Source: Cryptomeria japonica
Lineage: Eukaryota > Streptophyta > Pinopsida > Cupressales > Cupressaceae
Direction: 5' to 3'
Length of the DNA stretch: 64,000 nt
Assembly (NCBI RefSeq): GCF_030272615.1
Contig: NC_081406.1
Coordinates: forward strand, 248,301,218-248,365,217
The notes under the pieces were generated by a model. That model saw nothing but the letters and a program-made list of their open reading frames with translations. It did not search any database and was not told where the DNA came from. The position numbers were made by a program, and so were the translations under genes. Numbering within the stretch: the stretch's first letter is position 1; every line of letters begins with the position of its first letter. This document shows positions 45,587 through 58,139 of this stretch, piece by piece.

Positions 45587-47489
45587 GCAGATCTTTGTGT
45601 GCTACAGTCTCGGGAGTGATTCTCGAAGCCATGGACACTTATCTTGCACTTGTCACAAGCTGCCAGAGATGTGATAGAGAGATGTGGCTTAGAATATTTA
45701 CTAGACATGCCCCGATATACCATTAACTAGGGGTTATTGACACCATTGGCAGAGAGGTGGCACAGTGACATGAGCACCTGAGATGACAGTTACACCAAAG
45801 GACTGCTATCAGATTCTGTGGAATCTTGTGGTTGGGGATTTGCTACCCTATGAGAAGACTGAGGAGGGAGGCACAGAGGCTCTCCACTATGTTTTCCAAG
45901 ATGATCACATTAGTGGCTATGAGATCTCGTGGCAGGAGTGTTTGGATTTGGGTTACGCTCTGTTGTCATCAATACTAGCAGGTTTCATTCATGGTTTCCT
46001 TTGTCTCAACCGAAGGTCGAATAGACTAGCTGTTGGATGGGGATTGGTTTTAGAGGAGATGGCGATGGAGGGACGTAGGTTTGCATGGAGTTCTTGTATG
46101 TTGGCCCACCTATACAAAGAGCTCCACCAGGTAGTATATCTAGGTTACACTAGTCTATCAGAAGCGGTGACTTTATTATAGGTGTGGGCCTAGGAGCATA
46201 TACCAGTGTTGAGACCGCTTGTAGACAGAGATAGGCTAGTTGGTTGCACATATACATATGGTTCTACAAATGTAGTTGTCTAGCATAAGCTGGGAAAACT
46301 AGAGCATTGGCGCAGGGCTTTAGATGACATCGATATGGTCATCTGGAGACCCTATATGGATTGCGAGGTGTGGGCCAAGGTTGGGCTAGAGATGGCTTAT
46401 GTATATATGTCTAGGTACCTAATTGGATAGACACCCTTTATTATCGAGAGATTTCTACACAATTATGTTCATCGACAATACAGTAGACAGCAAGGGATTC
46501 CATAAGGAGCCGATTTGTATGCTCGTCGGTGATAGGATGTGTCAAAGTGGGGGCCTACTCTAGATAGTGCAACAGTCATGGATGAGTATATGACCCTGGC
46601 AGGATAGATCTGGGATTACGGGGCTGGGGTAGTGGATGTTGGGATGATAGAGGAGTTTATAGCTTACTTACTTCATAGCACATGCAGTGGCTCGTATATA
46701 TGATCCTGCAAAGTTGTTACCAGCTTTTGATGACAAGGAGGAGGAGCGGTCATAGAGGCGAGGAGGTCCTAGGTGGAGAGGGGAGGATGAGGGAGAGGAG
46801 GCCAGATATGGAGGCTGAGGGGGTGGTGGAGGTGGTGGTGATAGAGATGGAGGCGGCATAGGTGGTCTCATTCTTGGTGTGGGTGGGATGTGGGGATAGG
46901 AGTGATGTTAGCTGTTGTGGGAGGGATAGAGGGTGGTCAACGACTTGCCTAGAGGAGGAGATTTGATGTTCTGCCTCCACTAGTGCCTCAGACAAGGATA
47001 GGTGCAGCGAGGACCACGACACAAGTACCTATTCAGATTAGGGTGTCGACCTACCAGTAGGATGCTTGGATTAGGGCGCTACAGGTCTTGGTTCAGCAGC
47101 TGTAGGCACAAATGCTACCACAGTAGTGATAGATTGTGTTGTTGTAGGTAGAGAGGGATACAATAGTAGAGTGTCAGAGTTGAGCAAAGGCCCTTGCTAA
47201 TAGGTTAGATAGAGCCACCACAGGTGCTCCACTAGAGGACACATTGAGGGAGAAAAATTACTCGGCCAAGGAGGTCGAGTATTATAGGCATTTGTACAAG
47301 GATATGGTCCCTCAAGAGAATAGAGCTCTTATCTACACTGCAGTGGCAGCCTCTCGATCCAGACGTAGTCATGCAAGGATGAAGAGAAGAGGCATTATGG
47401 GGCCGATACGATGTGATCCATCTAGTGGAGATCTGGGAGCTAGGACATCTGGTGCTAGACCTTCTGCCTCAGAAGATAGTCACACTTGA
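45587..47489 (+). pseudogene. Plant mobile domain (PMD) protein gene, antisense to the gypsy element, decayed
   Basis: After the acceptor at 45586 the plus strand reads, with stops and a frameshift near 45760, the N-terminal half of a plant mobile (aminotransferase-like) domain: LSQAARDVIERCGLEYLL, then LTPLAERWHSDMST, then MTVTPKDCYQILWNLVVGDL (45783), YEISWQECLDLGYALL (45918), and VGWGLVLEEMAMEGRRFAW (46032). It goes on past stops with RPLVDRDRLVGCTYTYG (46208), LEHWRRALDDIDMVIWRPY (46300) and RFLHNYVHRQYSRQQGIP (46450), then a Gly/Arg-rich tail and KEVEYYRHLYKDMVPQENR (47267-47320). It ends near 47489. PMD proteins are found in plant host genes and, repeatedly, in antisense in Tat-type Ty3/gypsy elements between pol and the 3' LTR, exactly this arrangement. 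Dead in this copy. Confidence 0.8.
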
Positions 47490-49080
47490 GAGACCTTCCT
47501 TGTTGTATTGATCACCTTTGTTGTACAGATAGACATGAAACTCATTGTACATTTTGATAGTTTTGCAAGATATATATGATATATGGCATTGATTTTCTTT
47601 GATCCACATGTGATGTGTTATTGATGATGATTGATTTATGATGCATATTATTTGATATGATGATACTATGAGGATGATTAGATGCTTAGATAATAATGAT
47701 GTTCTTGATCTCTTAATGTTGATTATTACGTGATGATGTGAATGTATTGTTCGTGATGGATGTGTGTTTGTGATATGTATTGTGTTTACTTTGATATGAG
47801 ATGTGATGTTATCAGAATGTTATGATGTGAGATGTATCTTGAAAATGAGATGTAGATGATAATGATAATGATATGAGATGTAAATGATAATGAGATATAG
47901 ATGATAATGATAATGATATGAAATGTAAATGATAATGATAATGATATGAGATGTAAATGATTAAAAATGATATGCAACTTAATGCAAGTTTAAGATGATA
48001 TGTAACCTATTGCAATTGTATGCAACTAAATGATCACTTTAATTCTGTTGTTGTCATTCTTGTTGGTCACTTGTTTGTGCTCCTTTAGTCATCATTGTGC
48101 TTTTGATATGTTGAAATTTAATACAAGCATCATGGTATATTTGAACCATAATGACCTGAGTATAACTTACATGAATTTTGATATTGCAAGATGATAAAAG
48201 CGTCGAGGTATAATTGAACAAAGATGACCTGAGTGTTGCTTGCGTAAAATAGACAAGAGTTGACCATTTGTATGTGCAAAATGGAAAATTTCTTCAATGA
48301 TATGTTTCCAATCATGTCTTGAGATAAATTTACACCATACAAATGATTGCCTCATAGATATAAAACCAAAGAAAAATATCAGATTCCTTCGTTGCTTCTC
48401 TAGCTCAGTGCATCCTTGAGTAGCTCAGGAGATCTAATGATTCAGAAATCAAGATACAAATAGTTAAAACTTCATGCCAAATTTAAACAAATCATAATTC
48501 AAAATAAATCATCCATCGTGTGTGTGTTGAAGTTGTAGTTGGATAAAGATCATGTTTTCTAGTCCGATAAGCAGTTTTGACAATGGTTTCCTTAGTATGT
48601 TGCAATCCTTGTTTGTTGTCTAAATATTAAAGAGAGATGAATGCTAACCCCAATTATGGACACTTGTCGATGTGGAATATACATTGATCACCAAGCCATG
48701 GTGGGATATGGTATGGATAACTTTTTAGATAATCAAGGACAATGACTATGCTAAGTATGTCTGGTATAATGTTGTGTGTATAAGTTTTTGTGATGGCTAT
48801 GGGCTTTGGATCAGATGGAGAAAAGATATGATGTGAGTATCGATAGATAGAGGAGATTTTCTCTCACAAATAGCGCATGCTGCCAGGTTTTCACCACTTG
48901 TTTTTATTGCACATTTTTTTTCTTTTTTTTTTGTATTTTTCTGATTTTTCATTTTTCTTGTGTCACAAGGTGCCTATTTGCTAGGTTTTCACCATAATGA
49001 TGATTTTTTGATACTTTTTTTTTTTTTTGATTGATCCATTCACTGGATGACTCAAGTGTAGAATTTCTTCAATGAATGTT
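47490..49080. repeat. Spacer with TGATATGAGATGTAAATGATA minisatellite
   Basis: Between the mobile-domain gene and the end of integrase. 47790-47980 holds about eight copies of a TGATAATGATATGAGATGTAAA unit; the rest is AT-rich with TGATATG words. No gene seen. Two GGTTTTCACC words followed by long T-runs occur at 48889 and 48982. Confidence 0.7.
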
Positions 49081-49084
49081 GTTG

Positions 49085-50100
49085 GTTGGTTCAGTGAGCA
49101 CATCCCCTTCTGAAGTTGACAGCTGATATGTTCTTGATTCGTAGGCTGATATGATGACAAAGGGTCCTAACCAATTAGGTTCAAATTTCCCCTTCTATCG
49201 GTCTTGCTAATTTATAGGATTTTCTTTTAAGATTAGATCACCAATTTTGAAATCCCTTGAGATGACTTTGTCATTATATCTTTTGCACATTTGTTATTGA
49301 TATGCCTTGAGGTGGTCATAGGCATGTTGTCATTTTTCATCAAGAAGCTCTAGTTCCTAGAACCTGTTCACTAGATATTCCTCAGTTGGTATGAGGCCCT
49401 TCAAAGATACTTGGAGAGATGGGATTTATACCTCAAGAGGCAGAATTTCTTCTGAACCATATACCAATGAATATCGTGTAGCCGCCTTTGTGGGTGTGTA
49501 GATACTCATTCTATAGGCCCAACGTGTTGGATTGAGTTGTACATGCCAATCCTTACCAGCATCATTCACTGTTTTCTTGAATATTTTTAAGATTGTTTTG
49601 TTTGATGCTTCTGTTTGGCCATTCCCTTATGGGTAGTATGGTGTGGAAAAGCAATATTGGATTTTAAATCATTCGCATATCTCTTGCACATCTTGATTTT
49701 TGAAAGGACATCCATTATCCGTGATGATGGAACTAGAAATGCCATATCTGCAAATGAGATAGTTGAGGATGAATGATGAGATCTTCTTTCTAGTCATGGT
49801 GGTCATTCAGACTGCTTCAATCCACTTGGTGAAGTAATCAGTGGCAATGATAATGAACTTATGTCCATTTGAAGAGGAAGGATGAATCTTTCCCACTATA
49901 TCAAGTCCCCATTGACAGAAAGGCCAAGATGTGGTGAATGGTTGCAGCTCTTGTGTTGGTGCATGTATGAGGTTACCATGAATTTGGCATTTAGGATATT
50001 TCCTAGAAAATTCATAGGACTCTCTTTCCATTGTCGGCCAGTAATATCTCATTCTTAGAAGTTTCTTGGCGAGAATAGGACCACTTGAATGTGTACCACA
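49085..50100 (-). pseudogene. Gypsy integrase, decayed
   Basis: MRYYWPTMERESYEFSRKYP (50052) with the zinc-finger tail CQIHGNLIHAP, then GLDIVGKIHPSSSNGHKFII (first Asp, about 49905), TDYFTKWIEAV, IITDNGCPFKNQ (second Asp, about 49715) and STPYYP-GNGQTEASNKT (third acidic Glu, about 49620). The C-terminal part RYNDKVISRDFKIGDLILKE (about 49270) and FEPNWLGPFVI (about 49170) resembles the usual gypsy integrase end. At least six in-frame stops. Confidence 0.85.
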
Positions 50101-50199
50101 AATACCTTTGTGAAGCTCATGTAAGGCAAAGTCAGACTCATTACGATCGAGGCATCAAAGAAGATTACCATCTAGACCTTGACAGTAAAGTGTGTCAGT

Positions 50200-51320
50200 G
50201 GTTAAGGTATAGCGGGCAGCTTGTCGAATGAAGTTTCATTTTTTGTTGCGACATAGGTCGGGTGGGGGGGTACTATTTTTTAGATAGTCATATATCTTCC
50301 AGTATAGAGGGGAATTAGAATTGGTCACAACACTGATGACTTGGGATGTAAAATTGTCATAGGCTAGGGAAAACAATTGCTCCATGAGGAATTCATAACA
50401 AAAATGTTTGTCTGGAATTTGTAGAAGCAAGACAATAGTGGCCATTGCATTAGCAGCTCTATTTTCCAATCTTAGAATCTCCTCAAAGGTGATGTGCATA
50501 AAGTACTTCAAATCATCCACCATTCTCGTGTAAGGCATTAACTTATCGTCTTTCATCTAATAGTCATCATTGATCTGATTGATAACTAATTGAGAATCCC
50601 CATAGACTTAATTATGTGATTCTCCATTCTGTAGCTACTTTGATTCATGTTACCAGGGCTTCGTATTCAACAATGTTGTTGGTGCATGCAAACATTAGTC
50701 TATAAGATCTTGAAATTGTGTGCCCCTCTGGAGTGACAACAGGATACCAACACCTGATCCATGTTGTGTATAGGATCCATCAAAGTATAGGGTCCATTGC
50801 TTGGGTGTGATAGTGAGTACATCCATATCTATAAATTCCGCCTATAGTTGGTGTTGGTCGGGTAGTGGTGCTTCTGCTAGTTGATCTGCAATTGCTTGTC
50901 CTTTGATAGCCTGTTGTTCTATGTACTGGATGTCGAACTCACTTAGGATCATAACCCATTTAGCTAATCTTCCTGTGAGAGTGGCCTTGTTGAGTAGATA
51001 CTTGAGAGGATTGATCTTTGCTACCAACTTGCTTGTGTGGGCTAACATATAGTGGTGGAACTTTTAGGAGGTAGACACCATTGCTAATCAAGCCTTTTCG
51101 ATGAATGTATAATTGAGTTCATATTCGTTCAAAGTCTCGCTGACCCTTTCTTTGCCTACTAGATCTTCTTGTGCTAGTAGTGCCCCCAATGATAATTATG
51201 TTATGTATATATAGAGGATGAGTGGCTTGCCTGCTATCGGTGGTACCAAAACTGGTGGATTCATCAGATATTGTTTGAGCTGGTGGAATGATTCTACCTA
51301 TTTGTCTTCCCATCTAAAAG
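50200..51320 (-). pseudogene. Gypsy RNase H region, with second archaeal-type RNase H
   Basis: Ty3-type RNase H remnants around 51.3-50.85 kb (LILYIHNIIIIGGT; GRLAKWVMILSEFDIQYIEQ then AIKGQAIADQLAE). It is followed by an archaeal-type RNase H: LYFDGSYTQHGSGVGILL (about 50780; Asp in FDGS), NIVEYEALVTWIKVA (Glu, about 50680) and YGDSQLVINQINDDY (Asp, about 50600), then the HITFEEILRLENRAANAMATI tail (50490-50430; split in use). Frame shifts between blocks. Confidence 0.75.
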
Positions 51321-51365
51321 GTATATTCTTATGAAGCAGATGATTAAATGAAAAAAAATTATCTG

Positions 51366-52260
51366 CTAACTTAGAAATAAAGTGTCTGATGGATTGTAGC
51401 CTACCGTGCAGAGATCGTAGCTAGCTAATATTTTTAGGAGGTGGCATCTCCATGATAGCTTGAACCTTTGTTGGATCCACTTCGATGCCCTTTTCTGATA
51501 CAATGTAGCCCAAAAGTTTGTCAGATGTGACCTTGAAGACACTTTAGGGTTTAATCCGACATTGAATTGCTCCAATCATTGAAATATTTTATCTAGGATG
51601 TCTAGGTGTTTAGCTCTTGTGAATAATTTATCTAAAAAATCATCCACATAATCCTCCATGAAAGTATGCATCATATCATGGAAAATTGTTGTCATGGCTC
51701 TTTGATAAGTTGCACCAATATTTTTCAAGCCAAAAGGCATGATGTTCCAACAATATGTTCCCCATGGACATGTGAATGCAGTCTTATCTTGATCCTTTGG
51801 AGCTATCTTGATTTGGTTATAGCCAGAGAAGCCATCCATGAGAGATAGCATTGTGTGCCCTTCTATTAGATCAACAATGGTGTCAATGCTTGGCAAAAAA
51901 AATTCATCCTTTGGACATGCCTTATTTAGGTCTCTGAAGTCTGTACAAATCCTTATGATTTTATCCGGTATAGAAAATGGTACAATTTTTGAGATCCATT
52001 CGGCATAGTTTGTAGGTCAGATGAATCTGATATCTAATAACTTCTTTGGTTCTACTTTGACTAATAATGCCATATGTGGATTCATATTCCTTAATTTTTG
52101 TTTGATAGGCTTATCTCCAAGAGTGATGGACAAGTGATGCATGATTAGATTTAGATCTACCCCTGGCATGTCAGCATAAGACCAAGCAAAATTGATTTGT
52201 TTCTCCATGAAGAATTTATCAAAATTTGGTTTTCTTTTTTTCTAAGTGATTATGCCAGAT
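51366..52260 (-). pseudogene. Gypsy reverse transcriptase, decayed
   Basis: WSYADMPGVDLNLIMHHLSI (52180), DKPIKQKLRNMNP, then DFRDLNKACPKDEFFLPSID (about 51930), FSGYNQIKIAPKDQDKTAFT (51830), WNIMPFGLKNIGATYQRAM (51740) and EDYVDDFL (51655) with the catalytic YVDD. Stops occur near 52017 and 51576. The wording is typical of Tat RTs (PWGTYCW, GLKNIGATYQRAM). Confidence 0.9.
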
Positions 52261-52376
52261 GTATGGTTTTGGCTTTCGTTTTAGTGTCGATATTTATTGA
52301 TTGAGTTGGCTCAAACAAGATTGGTGATCTCTCTTGGTAATGTTCTGGAAGGGTGTCAAGTCTCCCATCTTCAGGT

Positions 52377-52500
52377 GCCTCAAAAAGGTTTTCACCTTCA
52401 GATGCATCCTTTATTTATTTTTTTTATTTTTTTTTGTGATCTAACACTGGCACTAAATGGTTTTCACCATTACATCCATTTTTTTATTTTTTTTGAATGA
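52377..52500. repeat. GGTTTTCACC words followed by T-runs
   Basis: Two occurrences of GGTTTTCACC, 10-16 bases then a run of T/A-interrupted Ts (52386 and 52457). The same arrangement occurs at 48889 and 48982. On the minus strand these read as an A-run then GGTGAAAACC, often with GGCACCT a few bases later. Confidence 0.45.
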
Positions 52501-53699
52501 GAGACTTGACACTCCCTTGATTGTAGATATTGTTATGTGGTTCACTAGTGGAGCATGTTTTTGAGTTGACTAAGCATAGGTATTGGACAATTGACTCATC
52601 ATTTGGGAATATTGGTAATATCATAATGTTAGATTTCTTCCCAGTCTATAAGGTCAGGATATATGAGCGGTAAGGAGTCATTTGGCGGGTTAAGATCATC
52701 TATTATAAGTGTCATTATGGAGATATCATCATAGTTTTTTGGGATATCGGTGAGGTCTATGATATTCTTGAGGTCTTCGATGCTACTCTCATCGACATTG
52801 CCTTGTTCGTATTGGCGTTGCTCGATCTCACTAGCTACATATATATGTTGTGGTTTGAATTCAAATGATCGAGATCTTGAGCCTTTTCCCTCATGAGAAA
52901 TGGGTATCTATGTGTGGATTGTATCCACCTCAATATCTTCAATAACATCAGAATAGGTGTCCCAATCATACTCATTGGAATCTATTTCAGAATTGCTATC
53001 CTAGGTGGCTTCATTGAATCTGATAGGTGAGTAGAAATTGCCTTAGGTCGTGGCTCAGGCTTGGTTTGATTAGGTTCTTGTACATGATCTACTTTCTTAT
53101 AAGAAGCTTCCTCCCTTTGGATAGCGAGTTCTTCTTGTTGCCTCTCATTTTTTTCATGTTTTTGCTCCTTCCTTGTCTTTTATGTTGCTTGGTGCAGTGC
53201 TTCTTGCCATGAGTCTTCATTATGTTTATTTATTTTCCTTCCATTGAGGTTTTTGATGGTGATCTTGCTTTTGCACAGGCGGAACATGTTGGCCATACCC
53301 AAGTCTTCTTTTCTCTTTTGAAAATTGTGAACAAGGTTGTATGGGTTCTATGATGCCTTCTTGACACTTGCCAATAGGTCATTTTCCTTTCTATCCCATT
53401 CATTGCATGATCTAGAACCCATTTCCATATTGTTCTATTGGTACAGCTACTTCTAGGGTAGCAGCTCTGATTTCTTCATCATCCTTGTATAACTAGCTAA
53501 GGATGTCTTTACTTTCTGATTATTTGGCCAATGTGCCCATTTAGATAAATTTACCATCAAACTTTGTGATGGGTTGTGTTGCCTGATGTCTTGATGTGGA
53601 AGGTTGTCCATGAGACCTTGGTGAAGTTGGCAACTTAGATAGACACAAGGGTTCAAAAGAGTATTCCCCCATGCCTTGGTCCTTTATTTTCATCTTTTG

Positions 53700-54510
53700 C
53701 TTGAAGTTCATGGATAGAGTTTTGAGTTCTTCTTGATGGTTGGATGATGAGAAATCTTAGGGCTCCTTGTTGTGTGGAACCAAACTATCTTGAGTTATCC
53801 CCATAGCATTGTAGTACTAAAAAGGGTTAGTATCTGAAAATATTGAAATTTCTTGTCCATTATAGGGGAACTTGAGACATCGATGGTATGTGGAAGGTAC
53901 CACTTGCATTTCATGGATCCATGGATGACCCAATAGTATATTGTATGCCAATTCATGTCAAAGACTTGACACATTATGTCTCTTTGTATAAGACCTACCT
54001 GAATGGGTAGTATCATAGTTCCTTCAAATGATCTTTCTTCATCATCATAGGCTTTGAGAGTTATTTTCTTTTTGGGATCAATAGCTTGCTCAAAGAAGCT
54101 CAATGCATGGATAAGCTTTAGAGTACATATATTGAGATCGGCTCCTCCATCTATTAATACTCTTTTTACCTAATGTTTATAGAATAAGATCTCGATATGT
54201 AGTGGGGTCTTATGCAGATGACTCAAGGATACATCATCATGTTCAGAAAAAGATATGTTATGTGGCACCATCATATGGGCCACCATGGCTTGGAATCGAT
54301 CAATATCCAGATCATTTGGAACAGTTGTTTCGACAAGAGCTTGCTCCAAGATATCCTTGTGTTTTACTGAAAGTTTGACAAACTCAAGTATAAATATCTG
54401 AGTGGGTGTTCTCCGTAGTTGGTCGACCAAGCTATATTGAGTCTTGGGGATAGTTGTTATTGTTGATGCGCTCCCCTTCAAGACATATTTATGATCTCTT
54501 GTTGTCACAT
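53700..54510 (-). pseudogene. Gypsy protease region, decayed
   Basis: FVKLSVKHKDILEQALVETT and DLDIDRFQAMVAHMM precede a stop at about 54170. Next is VLIDGGADLNICTLKLI (about 54150), where DGGA stands in the position of the aspartic-protease DSGA, then ITLKAYDDEERSFEGTMILP (about 54055) and the [19 protein letters not shown] stretch that follows the active site in related elements. Confidence 0.8.
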
Positions 54511-54589
54511 TTATCGACGCAAGTTCTTGTTTGTCTTAGATTTTTATGACATTCAATTGATTGTCATATGCCTATATGATTGATGGTGT

Positions 54590-56374
54590 TTTTTTATATG
54601 TGATTGATATGAGATCCTTTGGTGTTGTTTGGCATTGATGCTCCTCCCTTGTCGTAATTAGGAAGAGGATTTTTGAAAGCTTCATGGTCACCATTGGTTT
54701 TATGACCATCGACCATTAGATCTCTCTTGTCTATCATATCTTGAACTAGGTTCTTAAACCTCATGCAATCATTTGTTCTATGCCCCTTGTTTCTATGATA
54801 ATCACAATAATACGAGTCATTCCACCATGGTGGTTTGACTTGGGGTTCAAAGTTGTTTGTGGCTGGCAATTTGATGATCTTATTTGCCAACAGCTCTTGA
54901 AATGTTGATTCCAAGGTTTTTCCTAATGGTGTGTATATTCATCGATATGGGGAATTATTAGCATTTCCTCTTTGGTTTGTGTGGTTCCCTAAGTTTTTGT
55001 TGTTGTTTCCTTGGTGATTGTTGTTGTTGTTTGATGTTAAAGCGCCTTAGTTGGTATTCTGTTGATAAGTGTTAGAGCCTTGATTGGAACTTCTTTGATC
55101 ATTATTGGATGGTGGGTTTGCCTGATAAAGTCAACACTGGTTGTTTAGACTTTACATTGTTGGCATTGACTACCCCATCATTAACAATGTTTTTGTTTCT
55201 TGTCTAAAATCTGGACTTGTCTGAGTTGTTTTTATTGTTTTGATTGTTAAAGGTGTTATTGTTTGAATAAATAACACCTTCCTTACAGAACTTCAAGGTT
55301 CCTTTCTTGATGGAAGCTTCCTCTACTTGGATACCATTCTCTATTAATTTTGTAAAAGATAGTATACATTGTAGTTTGAGATGATAACCCATTTCACTAT
55401 TCATATTCTCTATGAAGATTTCCATCTTTTCCTTTTCAGACACATCTCGTAGGTACCTTGCGGCCATGCGCCTCCATCATTGTAGAAACACCATGAGTGT
55501 TTCATTGTTATTTTGTTTCCTATTGCATACGTCAAGCATGGTGATCACATGTTGGATATTATAGGAGTATTGTGTTATGAATTTATTCACCAACTCATCA
55601 AATGATTTGATGGGAGGTGTGATTTTTGACAACCACTCCATTTTATGCCCTCCCAAAATTCTTGGGAATAGTCTCATTAAGTATGTGTCATTGTGAGAGA
55701 ACTCCAAGCTCATAATAAAAAATTGTTGAATGTGATCACAAGGATCACTCTTACCATCATATTTATCATACTTTGGTATATCTGAAATTGGGGGAAAAGG
55801 TACCATGTTTAATCTCCTATCAAAAGGATAAGGACAAATGTCTTCAAATGAGTGTCATATCATGGTTCCTTGTTGCCTATCCTGCATTTGTCTTTGAAGT
55901 GTTTGGATTTATTGTGTAAGAACAACTAGGGATGCATTGGTCCTTCGATAGGGAGCTTCCCCTCAGTCATTAAGATTGTTCCAATTGCAGGTATTGTCTT
56001 GTTCGTGAGTGTTATATTGTTCATGGGTGTGATCTCAGTTCCATATTCATCAAAAAGATTGGTCTCCCTACCACTCATGCTTGATTTTGGTTGTTAATCC
56101 TTCTTTTTGTTTCTTTGAGATCGAGTGATAGTGGGCATCAATATATCTCTATAGTAGTGAATTCTTCTTCTTCTATTGGGGTTCTTGGTGGAGTTGGTGG
56201 CTCAGGTCGAGCTTCATTGTAAGTGGTAAGAAACTTTAGAAATAAAGCAGGATTAATCCTTCCTCCCCTATTAAGGCATTGGTTGAATGCTGCTTTCTGA
56301 ATGTAAGCCCTACTTCTCAAAGGTTCTTTGTCAAATTCGCTGGTTTTACCTTGGATATACACCGCATATGACAC
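54590..56374 (-). pseudogene. Gypsy gag, decayed
   Basis: A possible start at 56374 (MSYAVYIQGKTSEFD), then ISDIPKYDKYDGKSDPCDHI (55785), GGHKMEWLSKITPPIKSFDE (55655), KFITQYSYNIQHV, RYLRDVSEKEKMEIFIENMN (55455), VEEASIKKGTLKF, and a zinc-knuckle-like WNDSYYCDYHRNKGHRTNDC (54825). These are the Retrotrans_gag pattern and the CxYHxxxGHxTxxC knuckle of Tat elements. Frameshifts and stops separate the blocks. Confidence 0.8.
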
Positions 56375-56399
56375 AAGGATGCATGATGTGATTAAAAGA

Positions 56400-57900
56400 G
56401 TTGATGATTGATATAGAGAAATTTACTCCTTTTGATAAGTGCCTTAGAACTAGGCTGTCTCTTCTTCAACTTAGTCTTTTGATAAAGAATTCTTCTCAAA
56501 ATATGGGGAGTGGTCATACACAAATAATCAATGTTGATTGCTGTCGTTGGATGGATACTTTATTTTGGATACTCAAGTCTACTTGTCAAGTAAAGGTTTA
56601 GTTTGATTTTCCCTTACGACAAAGTGTGCCAAATGATATGAGTCAAGTTTCACAATGTAAAAACTTAATTTGACAACTTGAGATCTTAACTAGGTATTTA
56701 TCTTGATAGGATTTGTTTGGATGGCAGAACCATTGATCACTGTTTCTGATACTCCTTAATCTCGTTGGATAAAATCTAATCTCAAGACAATGGAAGATTT
56801 GATATCCCTTTCTAAGGGTACTTAGTTGGATTTGGAAACTTCTCACTTATGATCCTTCTTTGCAATTTTTCCTTTTTGTGTTGGATTTGTCAGAGGACCT
56901 AAAAGGGTATCTGAAACTCTTGATGAAAATTTCACAAGGTGATTGGTTTTCTCTTTGTCTTTTGCCAATTTTGATCATGTGCTAGAACAGAGCCCTGATG
57001 CGCTAAAGGATGACCCCAAAGCACTACAAAATTATCCAGATGTGCTATGCTGCTTCTCAAATGCACTATTTTCCATTATTTGATAACACAATTGTTGAAT
57101 TGGTTATGTGCTAATATGTCCCTCTAAGGCACTAATGTTTGGTGAAAATGCATTACAATATGTTTAAGATGTGCTAGGCTGATGCTCCTATGCGCTACAA
57201 AGATGTTGGCAAGTGCTAATTGATTTTTCACCAATATTATACTAATCATGTGCTAATGTGAGTGATGAAAGCACTAATTGTTGCTTGGAATGTACTATCT
57301 GATGGTCGATATGTGCTAGGATGTTGCTCCTACGCGCTAACTATCATGATAACTTTGTTTTAATGATTTTGTAGAGATGTTGATAAATGATTTTTTGAGT
57401 TTTGATGGATGATTTTATGAAAAATGACTTGAAAACACAGTAGACAAAGTAGTAACAATTTGCCTATGCTAACAAATAGTGTATGTTCTTTTGAGGATGT
57501 TTTCAAATCCTTGATATTTTCACTGGCTTGGATTACAAAGAAGACATATCCAATAGACTCTTTATTCAAAGGTCATTAATAATATCATAGTTCACTAGTC
57601 TCGATACTCCTTTAGCTCAAACAACCTTGTCACCCTCTAGGGGGCACCTATTTTTTTGCCTTTGTTCAGAAATTAACCTAGTAAATTGCTTCACAATTGA
57701 GTAATTATCTTGGGAGATATATGGTGAGTGGTCTTGGGGGCGGATTCTTCCCCACCCTTGCACTATGACATTTCCAATGTTTGGCAATTGACTCGGCTCA
57801 AAGCTTCTACTTGTATGGTTTTTTAAGCGGGATGTTGTTCTGTCTTTAGTGATAAACTCCTTCAGGAGGCTTCCCAACCTTTAGAACAAATGCTTTACGT
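56400..57900. other. 5' side of the gypsy element: leader with GTGCTA cluster
   Basis: From 56980 to 57340 GTGCTA, GCGCTA and GCACTA words occur about fifteen times. They are the reverse complement of the TTAGCRC words at 44.5-44.86 kb, on the other end of the element. The minus-strand frame at 57877-57617 (GNVIVQGWGRIRPQDHSPY) looks like leader sequence rather than a gene. No LTR or primer site was fixed here. Confidence 0.5.
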
Positions 57901-58130
57901 ATCTTAAAGATACTAGGGGAATACTAATCACTGAGTAAAACCATTGGAGGGGATTTTCATCAGCCTCCACATTTGATTATAGTGGGTTGGAATACTTGGC
58001 AATAAAGTCATTTCCCACTTAAGTTGTACCCTTCACACTAGCCCTTTCGAGGCTTCGGGAAGATAGACCCTCTAAAGGATGTACAATACTTGAAGTTAAG
58101 AAAGCATCAAAGAGTGGGTTTGACTTTTTG
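57901..58130. other. Unassigned sequence
   Basis: No gene or repeat recognised; TE-like. Confidence 0.3.
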
Positions 58131-58139
58131 ATCACCCAG

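Larger units (their letters stand above)
49085..56374 (-). mobile_element. Decayed Tat-lineage Ty3/gypsy retrotransposon interior
   Basis: Minus-strand domains in gypsy order: gag (56.37-54.6 kb), protease (54.5-53.8), reverse transcriptase (52.2-51.4), RNase H (51.3-50.8), a second, archaeal-type RNase H (50.8-50.2) and integrase (50.05-49.09). Dual RNase H plus an antisense mobile-domain gene at the 3' side places it in the Tat clade. Stops and frameshifts are everywhere. LTRs, primer site and target duplication could not be identified; the whole element may extend from about 44 to beyond 57.9 kb. Confidence 0.85.

Noticed and set aside
57617-57877. 86-residue minus-strand frame as a separate gene
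   Set aside because: It lies in the probable leader of the decayed gypsy element and shows no domain; not enough to call a gene.
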